From: Zymoseptoria tritici IPO323
Taxonomy: Eukaryota > Ascomycota > Dothideomycetes > Mycosphaerellales > Mycosphaerellaceae
Assembly (NCBI RefSeq): GCF_000219625.1
Contig: NC_018217.1
Location: 2,542,001-2,606,000, forward strand
Direction of reading: 5' to 3'
DNA: 64,000 nt
The notes under the pieces are model-generated. The model was given only the letters and a program-made list of their open reading frames with translations, was not told the origin of the DNA and did no database searches. The position numbers were made by a program, and so were the translations under genes. Below, piece by piece: positions 29,452-39,285 of the stretch (position 1 is the stretch's first letter; every line of letters starts with the position of its first letter).

Positions 29452-31549
29452 TCAGACGTCCGGTGCCCAGTCCTCGTCGGAGAGGTTGTAGTCAAAGGGA
29501 CCAAATGCCTGCACAGCTTGTCAGCTGAGGATAGCATGTCAGTGCTCGGGAGTTTGTTACCGAAGAATCGAGATCAAGCCAGTCCGTTGCTCGCCAATTG
29601 TCCAACATGTTGCAGCTGTAGAGCTCATCCGAGCCCACATTTAACATGTCATTGGGCAACAACCCAGACTCGTTGTGCATGGTATCTTGCGTAGAGATCG
29701 GCCCGTTTTGACCCGCTCGCTGGCCAGGAACATGATCGAGATGAGCCTTCCGCTGCCTGGCCTCGGTCCGCAACTCCTCCAGAATTATACTGTACTTTCT
29801 GCCGGGAGAGTTCGTCACCGTGGCCTCCGACAGGTATTTCTGACACTGTTCAGCCAAATTAGACAGCTCATCTTGGTCCACCATGCTGGCTGTATCGGCA
29901 GGTCGGAACTGCTGTATTTCCCATACGTAGACCACGGAGAGTGCGCAAAACGTTACGTAGTGAGTCCACCAGAAGGCATGGAATAGAGCACTGTCATTCG
30001 CAATGCCGTCCACGACCTTCAAAACGTCTCGCGCGGCCAGAACGCATCGATCGACGCTGTCGTGTAGGCCAGACGAATGAGTCGTTTCTCGACTGTTCAG
30101 ATCAGGTTTGAGCAATGAGGGTCGGTTCAGATGCATTACTGCATGTCCATAGGCTATCCTGAGAGCGATTGACTGCCTTCGGAAACTCCTGATCAAGCTC
30201 GAGGGCTTCACCGCACTGAGGAAGGGCGGCAAGCTCGCATGCCAGGTTTCCAGATCGCGATGCAATCGTGCGACTGACCTTAGCCGTTCCATCTCAGAGA
30301 CCGGTTTGGTGGAGTACAGTTCTCGCGAGATTCGTCCAACTAGTCGGGCGAGCTTCGCATTGCAGACAAACGCATCGATATGACAATCCTCGGAACTGTC
30401 ACTTCGAGGCCCATCAGCAGTCATATCTTCGTCGTTGACACGCTCCGGATAGTCAAGCACGATGTCTTCGTCGTGGAAGTGTGGCGGACGTCCAAGAAGA
30501 ACTCCAAGGTGTTTGTCGAGGATGTAAGCTGTCCAGAAAGTCCGCTTGCCGCACTCGACTTGAATGTAGTCGCCACGAGATCCTCCTACACGCCACTTCT
30601 TGCCCAATCTGTGCATGCCGAGTGCTGCTATAATCTGCAGGCAGTTTCCAAAGATGTACCACGCACGATTCATTCGGCATGTCATGAAAAGATAGAATAC
30701 TTGCACCAGACGAGCCTGTACGGACTCAAGTGAAGGCATCCCTAATTCAGCATCTGTCAAGGCGACAGCCTCTTTCATCAGGCCATCACTTTGGAGCAAA
30801 GCGTCCTCATTGGTGGCATTCCCCCTATACTTCTGGTGATGGAATGTGGCGACAGCGAAAACGCCGAGCATGATTGCAGTCTTGGTCCGTCCAAGATTGG
30901 TGTGGAGCGGTCTTTGTCTTTGTGTGTTGTCTTCCATTGTACGAAGCCATTCGTCTACAGCGGGTCGATGGAGGATGCGGTAAGTGGCGACGCAAACATC
31001 GAAGTAAAGATCAAGGAGCTCAACGGCAAAATCGTGGCTCGGAAGCTGAAATTGCGAAGCGTCGCCCAACAGTGGCTGGTCGCCCGCCACCATCGTCGGT
31101 TGCTGTTCCGCATCCTGTGTAACCGAGTCAGCGTTTGGACGCTGGCGGTTGTTCTGCGAAAAACGGCGCTGGGCCCGACGGAGAAACGAAAGGCCAGACG
31201 TAGGATCGACAAATTGACCATGCATAACAGCTGGTTCCAGCTCTGGAGAACTCCTGGACAATACTTCAGGGACGGCATCCGCATTAATAACATTCGCTGC
31301 TGGTGCAGAACCGACGCTGCCGTAATCGCGAGTGCCGTAACTCTGTCCATCGTGAATGGCATTCGGTGAAAACGACAATGGTGGAGTAGGTGGTCGGCCT
31401 CTGAGATACAATGAATCGTATGAGCATCTTGCTCTTCTGGACCCGCAGTTATTGCATGGCTTCGTACCAGAACACTTGATCTTCTTGGTCTTGCACTGGT
31501 CACAAGCTCTCGACACCTTGCGAATCTTCCTGCCGTCGGTGTGGTCCAT
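29452..31549 (-). CDS. Zn(II)2Cys6 transcription factor with fungal regulator domain
   Basis: Exons 29561-31549 and 29452-29508 give 681 residues; the last exon replaces a short read-through tail with AFGPFDYNLSDEDW..., an acidic-aromatic end. The zinc cluster near residue 15 reads CDQCKTKKIKCSGTKPCNNC. The fungal_trans mid-domain spans about 190-450, with ELLDLYFDVCVATYRILHRP, RMNRAWYIFGNCLQIIAALGMH and CGKRTFWTAYILDKHLGVLLGRPPHFHDED. The second of these is the conserved A-x-x-x-A-x-x-L-G-x-H region. Its stop codon lies 116 bp from that of the aldolase. Its own leader holds CGGTCC at 31559, the half-site of the 28250-28282 palindrome. It is the natural candidate to control the permease and aldolase; this is inference. 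Confidence 0.92.
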
Positions 31550-32133
31550 CCTAGATTCCGGTCCTCAATAGATCATGTTACTTTGCACGGTGCAACCGAG
31601 CAGACAGCGCAAGGGTTGGACATGGCAGCAGTTTCAGAGGTACCCTCGTGACGGATGATAGTTCCAAGGTACTTTGTTGTTGTCGAGTCCTGTCACTCCT
31701 GTGTTGGTGATGTCAAGATGGAACTGTGTACTTCGAAGAGCAGGACGGCGCGAGATTGCCGAAATTCGCCGAGCTTGCCATCCAAATCCAGAATCGAGAA
31801 TCCGGATGACCTGACTGCCAACTCAACAATGTCATCCCGTGCTTCGTTCTCCCGACTCAGGAACAGCTGTCCATCGATACTTGTCACATGGGGAAAGGGT
31901 TCAGTCGCAGAGTCCTTCGGTCCCGCTGACCCGACAGGCAACATGTAGGTACGATTGCTGGTACCTTTCAGGGTCATGCCATTCATGGTTCAGCCATCGC
32001 GCCGCGGCATTTATGGCTTCCGACTTTTCTTCTTCCTTGGTAAGAGCTACCGAATGCACAGCCAACGTGACAACGGACTCGAGCCAGGCTGGATCAAGGA
32101 TCTTTCAGGACATTCACAAGTCGTCAAAAAATC
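31550..32133. other. Divergent promoter region, Zn2Cys6 / F-box-like gene
   Basis: A 584-bp gap. ATTCCGGTCC at 31555-31564, just upstream of the regulator's ATG, combines a WWTCCG motif with the CGGTCC half-site seen at the aldolase promoter. Nothing else was recognised. Confidence 0.4.
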
Positions 32134-32814
32134 ATGGAGGCCTCTCTCCTTGGACTCCCAGGAGAAATAAAAAATCGCATTTACGAGCTTGTCCTCACGG
32201 AGGGCGACGACAACACACGAGAAGCCGTCGAACTTGAGCAAAGCTGGTTCGACAGTGCATTCGGTCTTATACACGTCAACCGTGAATGCATATATCCACC
32301 CGAGCCTCTCGCAATCACTGGCCTGCCACTCGTGTCCAAGACGATACGACGGGAATCGCTACGACTGTACTACTCCTTGAACAAGTTTTACTTCCAGACT
32401 GAATACTTAAAGAGCAAGCATAAAGATCGAATAGTCAGGCGTCTGGAGGAATGGGCAGATCACGTTGGCCGTGAGCAGGCCAGGGACATTCGCGATGTTA
32501 CCATCAGTCTTGCCTCCTTGAAAGGTCAGAGCGGACCCGCAAGCATCGACTGGGACCATATGCGGCAGATGCGATCGCTCTTCCATCCCCATGGATGCGT
32601 GAGGATTCGGTTCTGCTTGGACGGCAATGGTACAGCTCTGTTCGTCCTTGGGTCACGAGCATCAATGCTGCAAGAGCTCAATCGACTGGCTGAGCTCTGG
32701 TGCTGGACTTGGCAACGAATGCGCCGCTATGATGAGCAGGAGGCTCGCCGAGTCGCGCAGTGGTACAGGCAGGATGTAGCAAAGTTGTTCATGGGCATGC
32801 CAGAAACAATCTAG
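32134..32814 (+). CDS. Small F-box-like protein
   Basis: A single-exon gene for 226 residues. The start MEASLLGLPGEIKNRIYELVL carries the Leu-Pro-x-E-[IL]-x-x-x-[IV] pattern of fungal F-box-like/2EXR proteins, which are abundant in Dothideomycetes and mostly uncharacterised. After it comes PLAITGLPLVSKTIRRESLRLYYSLNKFYF, the usual second conserved block. The rest is helical and basic, with no leucine-rich or WD repeats. A role as a cullin-ligase adaptor is possible, but such short members are often of unknown function. Confidence 0.78.
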   Translation: MEASLLGLPGEIKNRIYELVLTEGDDNTREAVELEQSWFDSAFGLIHVNRECIYPPEPLAITGLPLVSKTIRRESLRLYYSLNKFYFQTEYLKSKHKDRIVRRLEEWADHVGREQARDIRDVTISLASLKGQSGPASIDWDHMRQMRSLFHPHGCVRIRFCLDGNGTALFVLGSRASMLQELNRLAELWCWTWQRMRRYDEQEARRVAQWYRQDVAKLFMGMPETI

Positions 32815-33391
32815 AAAAATTCTTAATTGAACAGGCTTTCAGCCGAAAGAGCTCTCCTTCGCGTGCGGAATCTCAGTTAGCACGGATCAGAGCAATGCCT
32901 TATCGTATTCAAAATCAAACAAAAGAATGACAGCTCTCCCCGCTCCGCCGTCATGAAGGTGCAAGACCTGGATATGACGATGGCAAAGCTCCATTCACTT
33001 TCTTATCGTGCTATCGGCGCGCGGCGCTATCTGCACCCAACGAGAAGCTGCCAAGACCAGTCTATAGCGGAGAAGCTTCACTTCACTTCGACTCCTTCAA
33101 ACATCCTAGCCACGCATTGACGGACCTTGAATGCAACGATCCGCTCTCGCCAAGAAGATCTCCTTCTTTTGAAGTTATGCAGTCTCCGCGGATGTATGGC
33201 GGGCGGTCTGCGTGCAAGCTCCGTCGGAGCCCCTCTCTTTACATGCGGGCAGCTATAAGTACCGTGTAATGCCTGCTCGAGGACCATTGGCCGTCTATCT
33301 TATTGCTCAACCTTGCCAGGCAGCCTCATAGCCTTATTCTCTATACCACCTCGATCGAATTCCTTGACTACTTGACCTAGAGAACGCAGAC
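32815..33391. promoter_or_regulatory. Intergenic / cyanase promoter with TATA-like site
   Basis: CTATAAGT at 33253-33260 lies about 135 bp before the cyanase ATG and is a plausible TATA element. Otherwise no gene or repeat was seen in this 577-bp gap. Confidence 0.4.
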
Positions 33392-34022
33392 ATGGCTCTT
33401 CCAACAGGAACCTCAAGCGGCTTCCCAGTCGCAGCTCTGACAGTGAGTCTGAATTCAGTCACCAACAAACGAGAGCCAGCTGTACTAACACACAGAATCA
33501 CAGGCTGACCTCGCTCCCAAACTCCCCGCCCACAGCTCGATCCTCTTCGCCCAAAAGAAAGCCAAGAACCTCTCCTTCGAGACGATCGGAAAAGAGCTCG
33601 GACGTGAGGAAGTAGCAGTCGCAGCCCTCTTCTACGGTCAATCCAACGCAACAGACGAGGATGTTACGAAGCTCTGCCAGATTCTCGATATCCCAGAAGA
33701 TGCACTACGGGCCACAGAGATCACCTCTCTTCCCGACCGTGGTCGCTCGATGGAGATGCCTCCCAGGGAGCCGTTGATGTATCGGTTGTATGAGATTGTG
33801 CAGAACTACGGATACGCGTACAAGGCTGTTTTGAACGAGAAGTTTGGCGACGGTATCATGAGTGCCATCTCGTTCTCGACGAAGGTGGAGAAGGAGACGG
33901 ACGATAAGGGTGATTGGGTCAAGATCACTCTGCGTGGAAAGTGGTGAGTCGGGACATTCGAAGGACTGGCGATGATGAATGCTGACTTGTGCGATCCCAG
34001 GCTCCCGTATACTCGTTTCTAG
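33392..34022 (+). CDS. CYN1: Cyanate hydratase (cyanase)
   Basis: Cyanase converts cyanate plus bicarbonate to ammonia and CO2; the enzyme is a decamer. Exons 33392-33442, 33504-33943 and 34001-34022 give 170 residues. The N-terminal helical half shows [20 protein letters not shown] and a linker [14 protein letters not shown]. The catalytic half begins [18 protein letters not shown] (seen here as [12 protein letters not shown]) and continues [14 protein letters not shown]. The Arg and Glu of YRLYE and the Ser of MSAISF correspond to the catalytic Arg96, Glu99 and Ser122 of the bacterial enzyme. The last exon supplies LPYTRF, the invariant C-terminus. Identity is very secure. Confidence 0.97.
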
Positions 34023-35211
34023 CTTATTCCCCGTTGAGTCTGCCAATCTGTATTCGGCAGCTTGCGCAGGTATTGAGTGTTGGTGCCACACGGTTCTTTT
34101 TCCATTTGACATGGCCGAGTTGCCCGTTGTGTACCTTATTCGAACCATACTAGACTGTGCCTCACAATACGGATGTCACATTTGTTTAGAATGTAAGTGA
34201 ACATAGTGGCGCGCTCGTAGGCCATTTATGTGCTGACGTCTAGCCAGAATCGAATGCCGATGTGCGTACGGATGCGGTAAAGAGGCGTACCTCGAGCAAT
34301 CATCTGACCTGTCGTAATCCGCATGACCCTCAGCTCTTGGGAAGCTTGATCGAACATCCATGCTTCAGCTGTTGCGTTCTTTCTCTCTGCGCTCGGAGTA
34401 ATGATGCACTGACAGCAGCTGATTGAATCGAGTGATTGGACCGCCTCGGCTCACAGCGCGAGCTCAAGCAACGCTCATATACGGCAGCTTCTCCACGGAC
34501 CAAGTCCCCGCGAAGACACACTGTGGGCTGCTGTCACAGATCATCGAAGCCTCGCATCGATGTCGCCACAGGTAGGGTCACTCCGGTAACACCGAGTCTT
34601 GCAGACACGAACGACGTCGATTCTCCTAGTTTTCGAGCTCCTAGCCCTCTCCTCCCACCACCTGCCACACTGCACGGTCTCCGCGGATCAGTCTCGCCAC
34701 CACCGAGCCCGGGACTCGCTCGCTTCACGCGGGTCACAATTTGCATCCAAGTCTCGCTCGCAAATTGGCCAGTCGCGGACGTGGCACTGTAAAAGCGCAC
34801 TTTTCTGAAAGCCAACATATCAGAGGTAAGTCTCCTTCATCAGAATTACCTGGTAAGGAAGGTTGGCGTTGAGTTTGGCCTTTGTTGTTGTTGAGCATGT
34901 GGAAACCATCGACGGACCGCCGCTAAGCTCCTTCCTACTGCATATGCCTCTTTCCGCCCTCACGACTCTCACTTTCATCCTTTGTGTGTGGCACAGTTGA
35001 AGGTGCATTGGGGCAAACTTACTGAACGATTTCCAGCTGACACTCGCGACCCTTCTCACATGTGACAAACTTCGTGGAGGCAGCTGCGTCCTTCATCACA
35101 CCGCGCACCTTCCACTGCACTCTCGAACATCATCCTACACCACGACCATCAGCCACCTTCACCACACGCTATTCGATACACATACTAAGACGCCGGTCTA
35201 CAACACTCGCC
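34023..35211. other. 1.19 kb intergenic, no gene seen
   Basis: Only short overlapping frames without domains occur. The right part is the upstream region of the C2H2 gene at 35212. Confidence 0.4.
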
Positions 35212-36976
35212 ATGTCTCAAGCAACAACCGACGTACCTAGTCGCAAGGCCGAGCGCATCGCTTTTCAGGACAAGCCGATTGCATGCACTGTGGAGTGGTG
35301 TCAACATCGGTTCGATACCTGGGAGGACATGCACTACCACAAGAAGCGGGAGCCTGACCACTTCTACTGTTCGAAATGCCGGCTGGATTGCGAGGACTGG
35401 GACAGTCAGCTGGCTCACAAAGTGGATAACATGGCTCCCTATCTCGAAGGGAGGAAGAAAGTGGACGACGACCTCAAGCACATGTGAGTTCAAGGCGCGA
35501 GAGCACTACAGCTCTGCCCCAGACAGATTGACTCTTGAATCATGCCCTCGGCCGATGCTGCATCTGTACCTCATGCCTGAACGACAGCTAACAACTGCTT
35601 AGAACCTGCGAATTCTGTGGCGAGGACTTCAAGAGCTTTGGTGGCAGAAAGAGGCATCGTACCCAGGTAAGCTGTCAGTTTCTGACCTCCGATGGCATCA
35701 ATTAATCAGCACACCAGTCACATCCGGCGAACCAAGATATTCGCTGCCCGGGATGCCCGGCGACATTCATTAAAGCCACCTATTTCATCGATCATCTCGA
35801 GCGAAACCAATGCGCAAATATTCGAGCCCACGAGTTTCTCAATCGCATAAACCACAAGTACATTGTCAAACAATTACTTGAGGGAGCTCTGTCTTCATTG
35901 GAGTACGCGAACCACGGACACGAGCACAATCTGAATCCTGGCGCAATTACAGATGGCGAAGAGACCTTGGACCAAGACAATGGTGGCGTGTCTCTGCTTG
36001 ATGATCAGAACGAAGCTCAACTGAGCGGATACAAGGCCATGGACCCAGAGTCATCTACCGGGTCGAGCACAAAGTCACCACAGCCCGCGCAAGAGTCCTG
36101 GCCACGCATGCCACAATCTCTTTCGACTGCAACAGCATCAATGAGATCGATGTCGATCAGCGAGAGAGCGCCTCCTATCGGCGCGAAGAAAGGCATCCTC
36201 AAGACGCCTCGAACTCCCCAACCCACCAATCCGCTCATCGACCGTACCGTCACTCCTGCAGAGTCCATCAGCCAGGGTGGGAGTGTAGTGTCGTCCGAAG
36301 CGACGACCGTGGCAGCAAGTGAGAAGCCTCGCCCGATGGCATGGAACAGCGGCAAGACAGCCAGCTCGCTGTTCCCAACGCCGAAAGAAAAGCAAATCGT
36401 CAACCCTGGCGACTGGGGCGGCTACCTTGTGGCCACTAAGAGTAGCAATGACGCAAACCAGGTCGAGCAGCCAAACATGTTCAGAACTCAGTTCTGGAAC
36501 ATCACCAGCAAAGAATACAACGTGCAACAATTCTGGAGCGAACTACTCAACGCCTACTTTTGCCCTTTTCCGAGCTGCGCAGATGGAACTGGCAAGTACT
36601 CAGCCGCAAGCGACATCGAAGCTCACATCAGACTTGCTCACACCATGACTTGCTATCGATGCCCTCTCTGCTTGAAGCGCTTCGACAGAGTAGCGAAGCT
36701 GGTGGGCCACGTCGAGACCAGCATGAAGTGCCGTGTCAAGTACAGTGATCACTTCGACTCGGTATGTGATGAGAGTGTCCATTTCAACATGGATGTCGAA
36801 TTGCTAACAAGAAACCGCAGTTCCTCGACGAGATCACTGGAGGCTTCCTCAAATCGAAGAACGTCGGCGAGCCCAAGATCTATCGCCCGGAGACCGCTTT
36901 GGTCAAGCATGGCCAACAAGGTGGCGGTGTCATGGCGACGGTCTTCGAGGCCAAGCATCCCGATGTGAAGTGGTGA
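35212..36976 (+). CDS. C2H2 zinc-finger protein, four exons
   Basis: Exons 35212-35483, 35603-35666, 35718-36761 and 36821-36976 give 511 residues. At least four zinc-binding units can be read. They include CTVEWCQHRFDTWEDMHYHKK..H, the spliced CEFCGEDFKSFGGRKRHRTQSH, CPGCPATFIKATYFIDHLERNQC, and further on CPFPSCADGTGKYSAASDIEAH...H followed by CPLCLKRFDRVAKLVGHVE. The middle (about 190-340) is Ser/Thr/Pro-rich and disordered. The final exon adds FLDEITGGFLKSKNVGEPKIY. The frame is open upstream of 35212 and includes no better ATG context. Proteins of this layout are common in filamentous ascomycetes and remain uncharacterised; a nucleic-acid-binding role is likely. Confidence 0.85.
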
Positions 36977-37538
36977 AGCTTTCAAGTTTGGGGAATTGGT
37001 GCGGTGTGAGCAAGGAAAATCTCTCGATCCGAGCGATCCTGTGTGCCGAAAAGTTCTGGTTTTTGAGAGACGTCCCACGTGGGCGTGAGTGCTTTGTGTC
37101 ACTGCGGACAATTGCGATTGACATACCATGCTTGAGATTATAGCATCTCCAATGGGCTCAATCGAAGTGTACGCCAACCAAACTAAGCAGGCCTACCTCG
37201 TGCGGCGTATTTCACACGACAGCGTAGAGACACATTGCCGACAAGATCGTAATAGCAACGGTTCTGATGCACATGCCTCCAATCTTCCGCGCAACTTTCA
37301 CCGTACAGGTATCGCTTGGTTAGCTTGGATGGTGCAGTTTGAGTGGAAGCACGGAGGTATATAGGGCCTTCCATTCGGCTCAATGAATTCGCAAGTGAAT
37401 TGTTATCCCACCACTTTGTGTGCTGGTGACGTGCCTCGGTAGAAATTGAGCCGCGAAAACACGTCTTCCCCAGCTCAAACTTTACGATCCGCGTTTTATC
37501 TTCTTTTCCACATCTTCCTCCCACTTTCAACCTACACC
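36977..37538. other. Intergenic, no gene seen
   Basis: A 562-bp gap between two plus-strand genes. No element was recognised. Confidence 0.4.
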
Positions 37539-38804
37539 ATGGCGCGCGACAAGAAGCGTCAGAAGATCGCTCGCGATATCACGGCCGCCCACGCACCCTC
37601 ACAGAAAATCGACCGCGAAACCACCGCCGCCTACGCCGCCTCCCAGCCACTCTTTGACGCTCTTCGCAATGGAGCTGCAAACGTCGACGCCCAGCGCGAC
37701 AATCTCGCAAAAGCCCGTGATTTAGTGCAGCAAGTGCACGTCAAAATTGCTACGGAAGATGTGCCGAGCCACGAGCAGTACATGGAGAACATCGTCGAGG
37801 CATGGCAGTCGGCCACGACGATATTCTGCCAGGTTTTCTCCGAGTTGACAAGCATTACCGCTGCGGAGCCGAGCGAGGGAAGAGAAGCGGGAAAGGCGCA
37901 CGGGCAATTCATGAGCATGCTTGACACCGCGCAGACGGCCAGGGACGTTGCGATTGCGTATGCACCAGGAAGCGCAAACAGCGAAGGTGCGGGAAAGGCT
38001 GCAACGGTGGAGAGTGATGATGAGAGTGAGGAAGAGGAGGTCGTGAGTTCTCCAACGAAGGCCAAGCCGGACACCAAGACTTCCACGACCGCTCTGCCCA
38101 AGGGCAAGGCGAAGAGGACGTTCGAGCAGCTCAACACCGATGCGCTTCCGCCCACACCAGCCACGGATGGCAACAAGTTGTCGCGATCGGACCGTAGACA
38201 ATCTTGGAAGAAGGCCGAACTAGCAAAAAAGAACACGAAGGAACCACAACCGGAGGACAACACCGACGGGCAAGCGGCTCACAAGCCTGCGCCGGAAGTG
38301 ACAAGCAACCCACAGCCCGCAGTCAAGTTCGAGGATTTCTCCCATCTGGTTGAAGCACGCATCAAGAGCAAGTTACAGCCCGCAGTCGAGTTCGAGGATG
38401 TCTCCCACTTGGTGGAAGCACGCATCAAGGCCAAAGCAGAGAAGGCTGCTGAGAAGAAGAAGAGCAAGCTGAAGACGGAAAAGAAGCGGAAGAGGGAGAG
38501 CGGCGACTCGTTTGCTGCAATGGCAGAGGAGAAGGTCCATGAGCCCATCAAGACGGAGCTTACTGTGGAGAAGCCGAAGAGAAAGAAGTCGAAGAAAGTG
38601 GCTCCCGAAGTTGATGACATACTCAAGAGTGCCGATGCCGACAAGGTGAAGCACAAGGAGAAGACTGCGGACAGGAAGGCGGATGTCAAGCATGAGAAAC
38701 ACGCGGCGCCCAAGGACAAGCCCGAGAAGCGCAAGACAGACGTCGAGCAGGTGGAGGAAGGCGAGAAGCCGGCGGGCAAGAAGCGCAAGAAGAACAAGGG
38801 TTAG
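37539..38804 (+). CDS. Lys/Glu-rich protein, nucleolar-like
   Basis: An uninterrupted 421-residue frame beginning MARDKKRQKIARDITAAHA. The first 150 residues are helical and contain an ordered-looking segment (QPLFDALRNGAANVDAQRDNLAKARDL). An acidic Ser/Asp/Glu run follows (VESDDESEEEEVVSS), then FEQLNTDALPPTPATD, LSRSDRRQSWKKAELAKK and long Lys-rich tracts (KKKSKLKTEKKRKRESGD). The chain ends KKRKKNKG. Alternating acidic and KKxK blocks resemble nucleolar ribosome-biogenesis proteins, but I do not recognise the family. A 21-residue segment is tandemly duplicated at about 260-300. Confidence 0.75.
   Translation: MARDKKRQKIARDITAAHAPSQKIDRETTAAYAASQPLFDALRNGAANVDAQRDNLAKARDLVQQVHVKIATEDVPSHEQYMENIVEAWQSATTIFCQVFSELTSITAAEPSEGREAGKAHGQFMSMLDTAQTARDVAIAYAPGSANSEGAGKAATVESDDESEEEEVVSSPTKAKPDTKTSTTALPKGKAKRTFEQLNTDALPPTPATDGNKLSRSDRRQSWKKAELAKKNTKEPQPEDNTDGQAAHKPAPEVTSNPQPAVKFEDFSHLVEARIKSKLQPAVEFEDVSHLVEARIKAKAEKAAEKKKSKLKTEKKRKRESGDSFAAMAEEKVHEPIKTELTVEKPKRKKSKKVAPEVDDILKSADADKVKHKEKTADRKADVKHEKHAAPKDKPEKRKTDVEQVEEGEKPAGKKRKKNKG
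38313..38438 (+). repeat. 63-bp tandem coding duplication
   Basis: Copies at 38313-38375 and 38376-38438 encode two versions of QPAV(K/E)FED(F/V)SHLVEARIK. They differ at several bases, so the duplication is not brand new, and both keep the frame. Confidence 0.85.
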
Positions 38805-39285
38805 CAATAACGAGCGATGACTTCACGGATGAGACATGAGTAGAAGAGAGAACGAATGAAAGGGGAGCTGATTGACGATGCGATGCACACGACGCAAAAC
38901 TGCCACTCGGATACGGACCTGGTAGATAGTCATAGTGTGGCTGCTTGAGCTCTACTTCATTGAAAAGTTTTTAACACGAACTACTGCATTGTACGGAAAA
39001 CTTTCGGGAAATGGAAGATCGAGCAGAAGTGATTGCGTTTGTTTCTGCAGAGGTCGTAGTCCAAGACTGAGCAATCTGCTCTTCTGCATGTCTTGTGAAG
39101 GTCATGCATTTTCTTGCTAGCCTGCTACACACTCAATGTAGGCTTCTCGACATCAGCCTCTTCAATGCGCTTGTGCATACAATACCTCTCCCTCTTCTCT
39201 TGTCTGCGCATGATCGTTCCTCGACAATACTCCACTTATCCGCCGTTGACTGACACTGATCATGTACTGATGCTCAGCTCGGCGC
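38805..39285. other. Convergent intergenic, no gene seen
   Basis: A 481-bp gap between convergent stop codons; nothing recognised. Confidence 0.4.

Noticed and set aside
37631..38263. 210-residue antisense frame
   Set aside because: It lies opposite the Lys-rich protein and has the Ser/Leu/Val composition expected from antisense of Lys/Glu codons.
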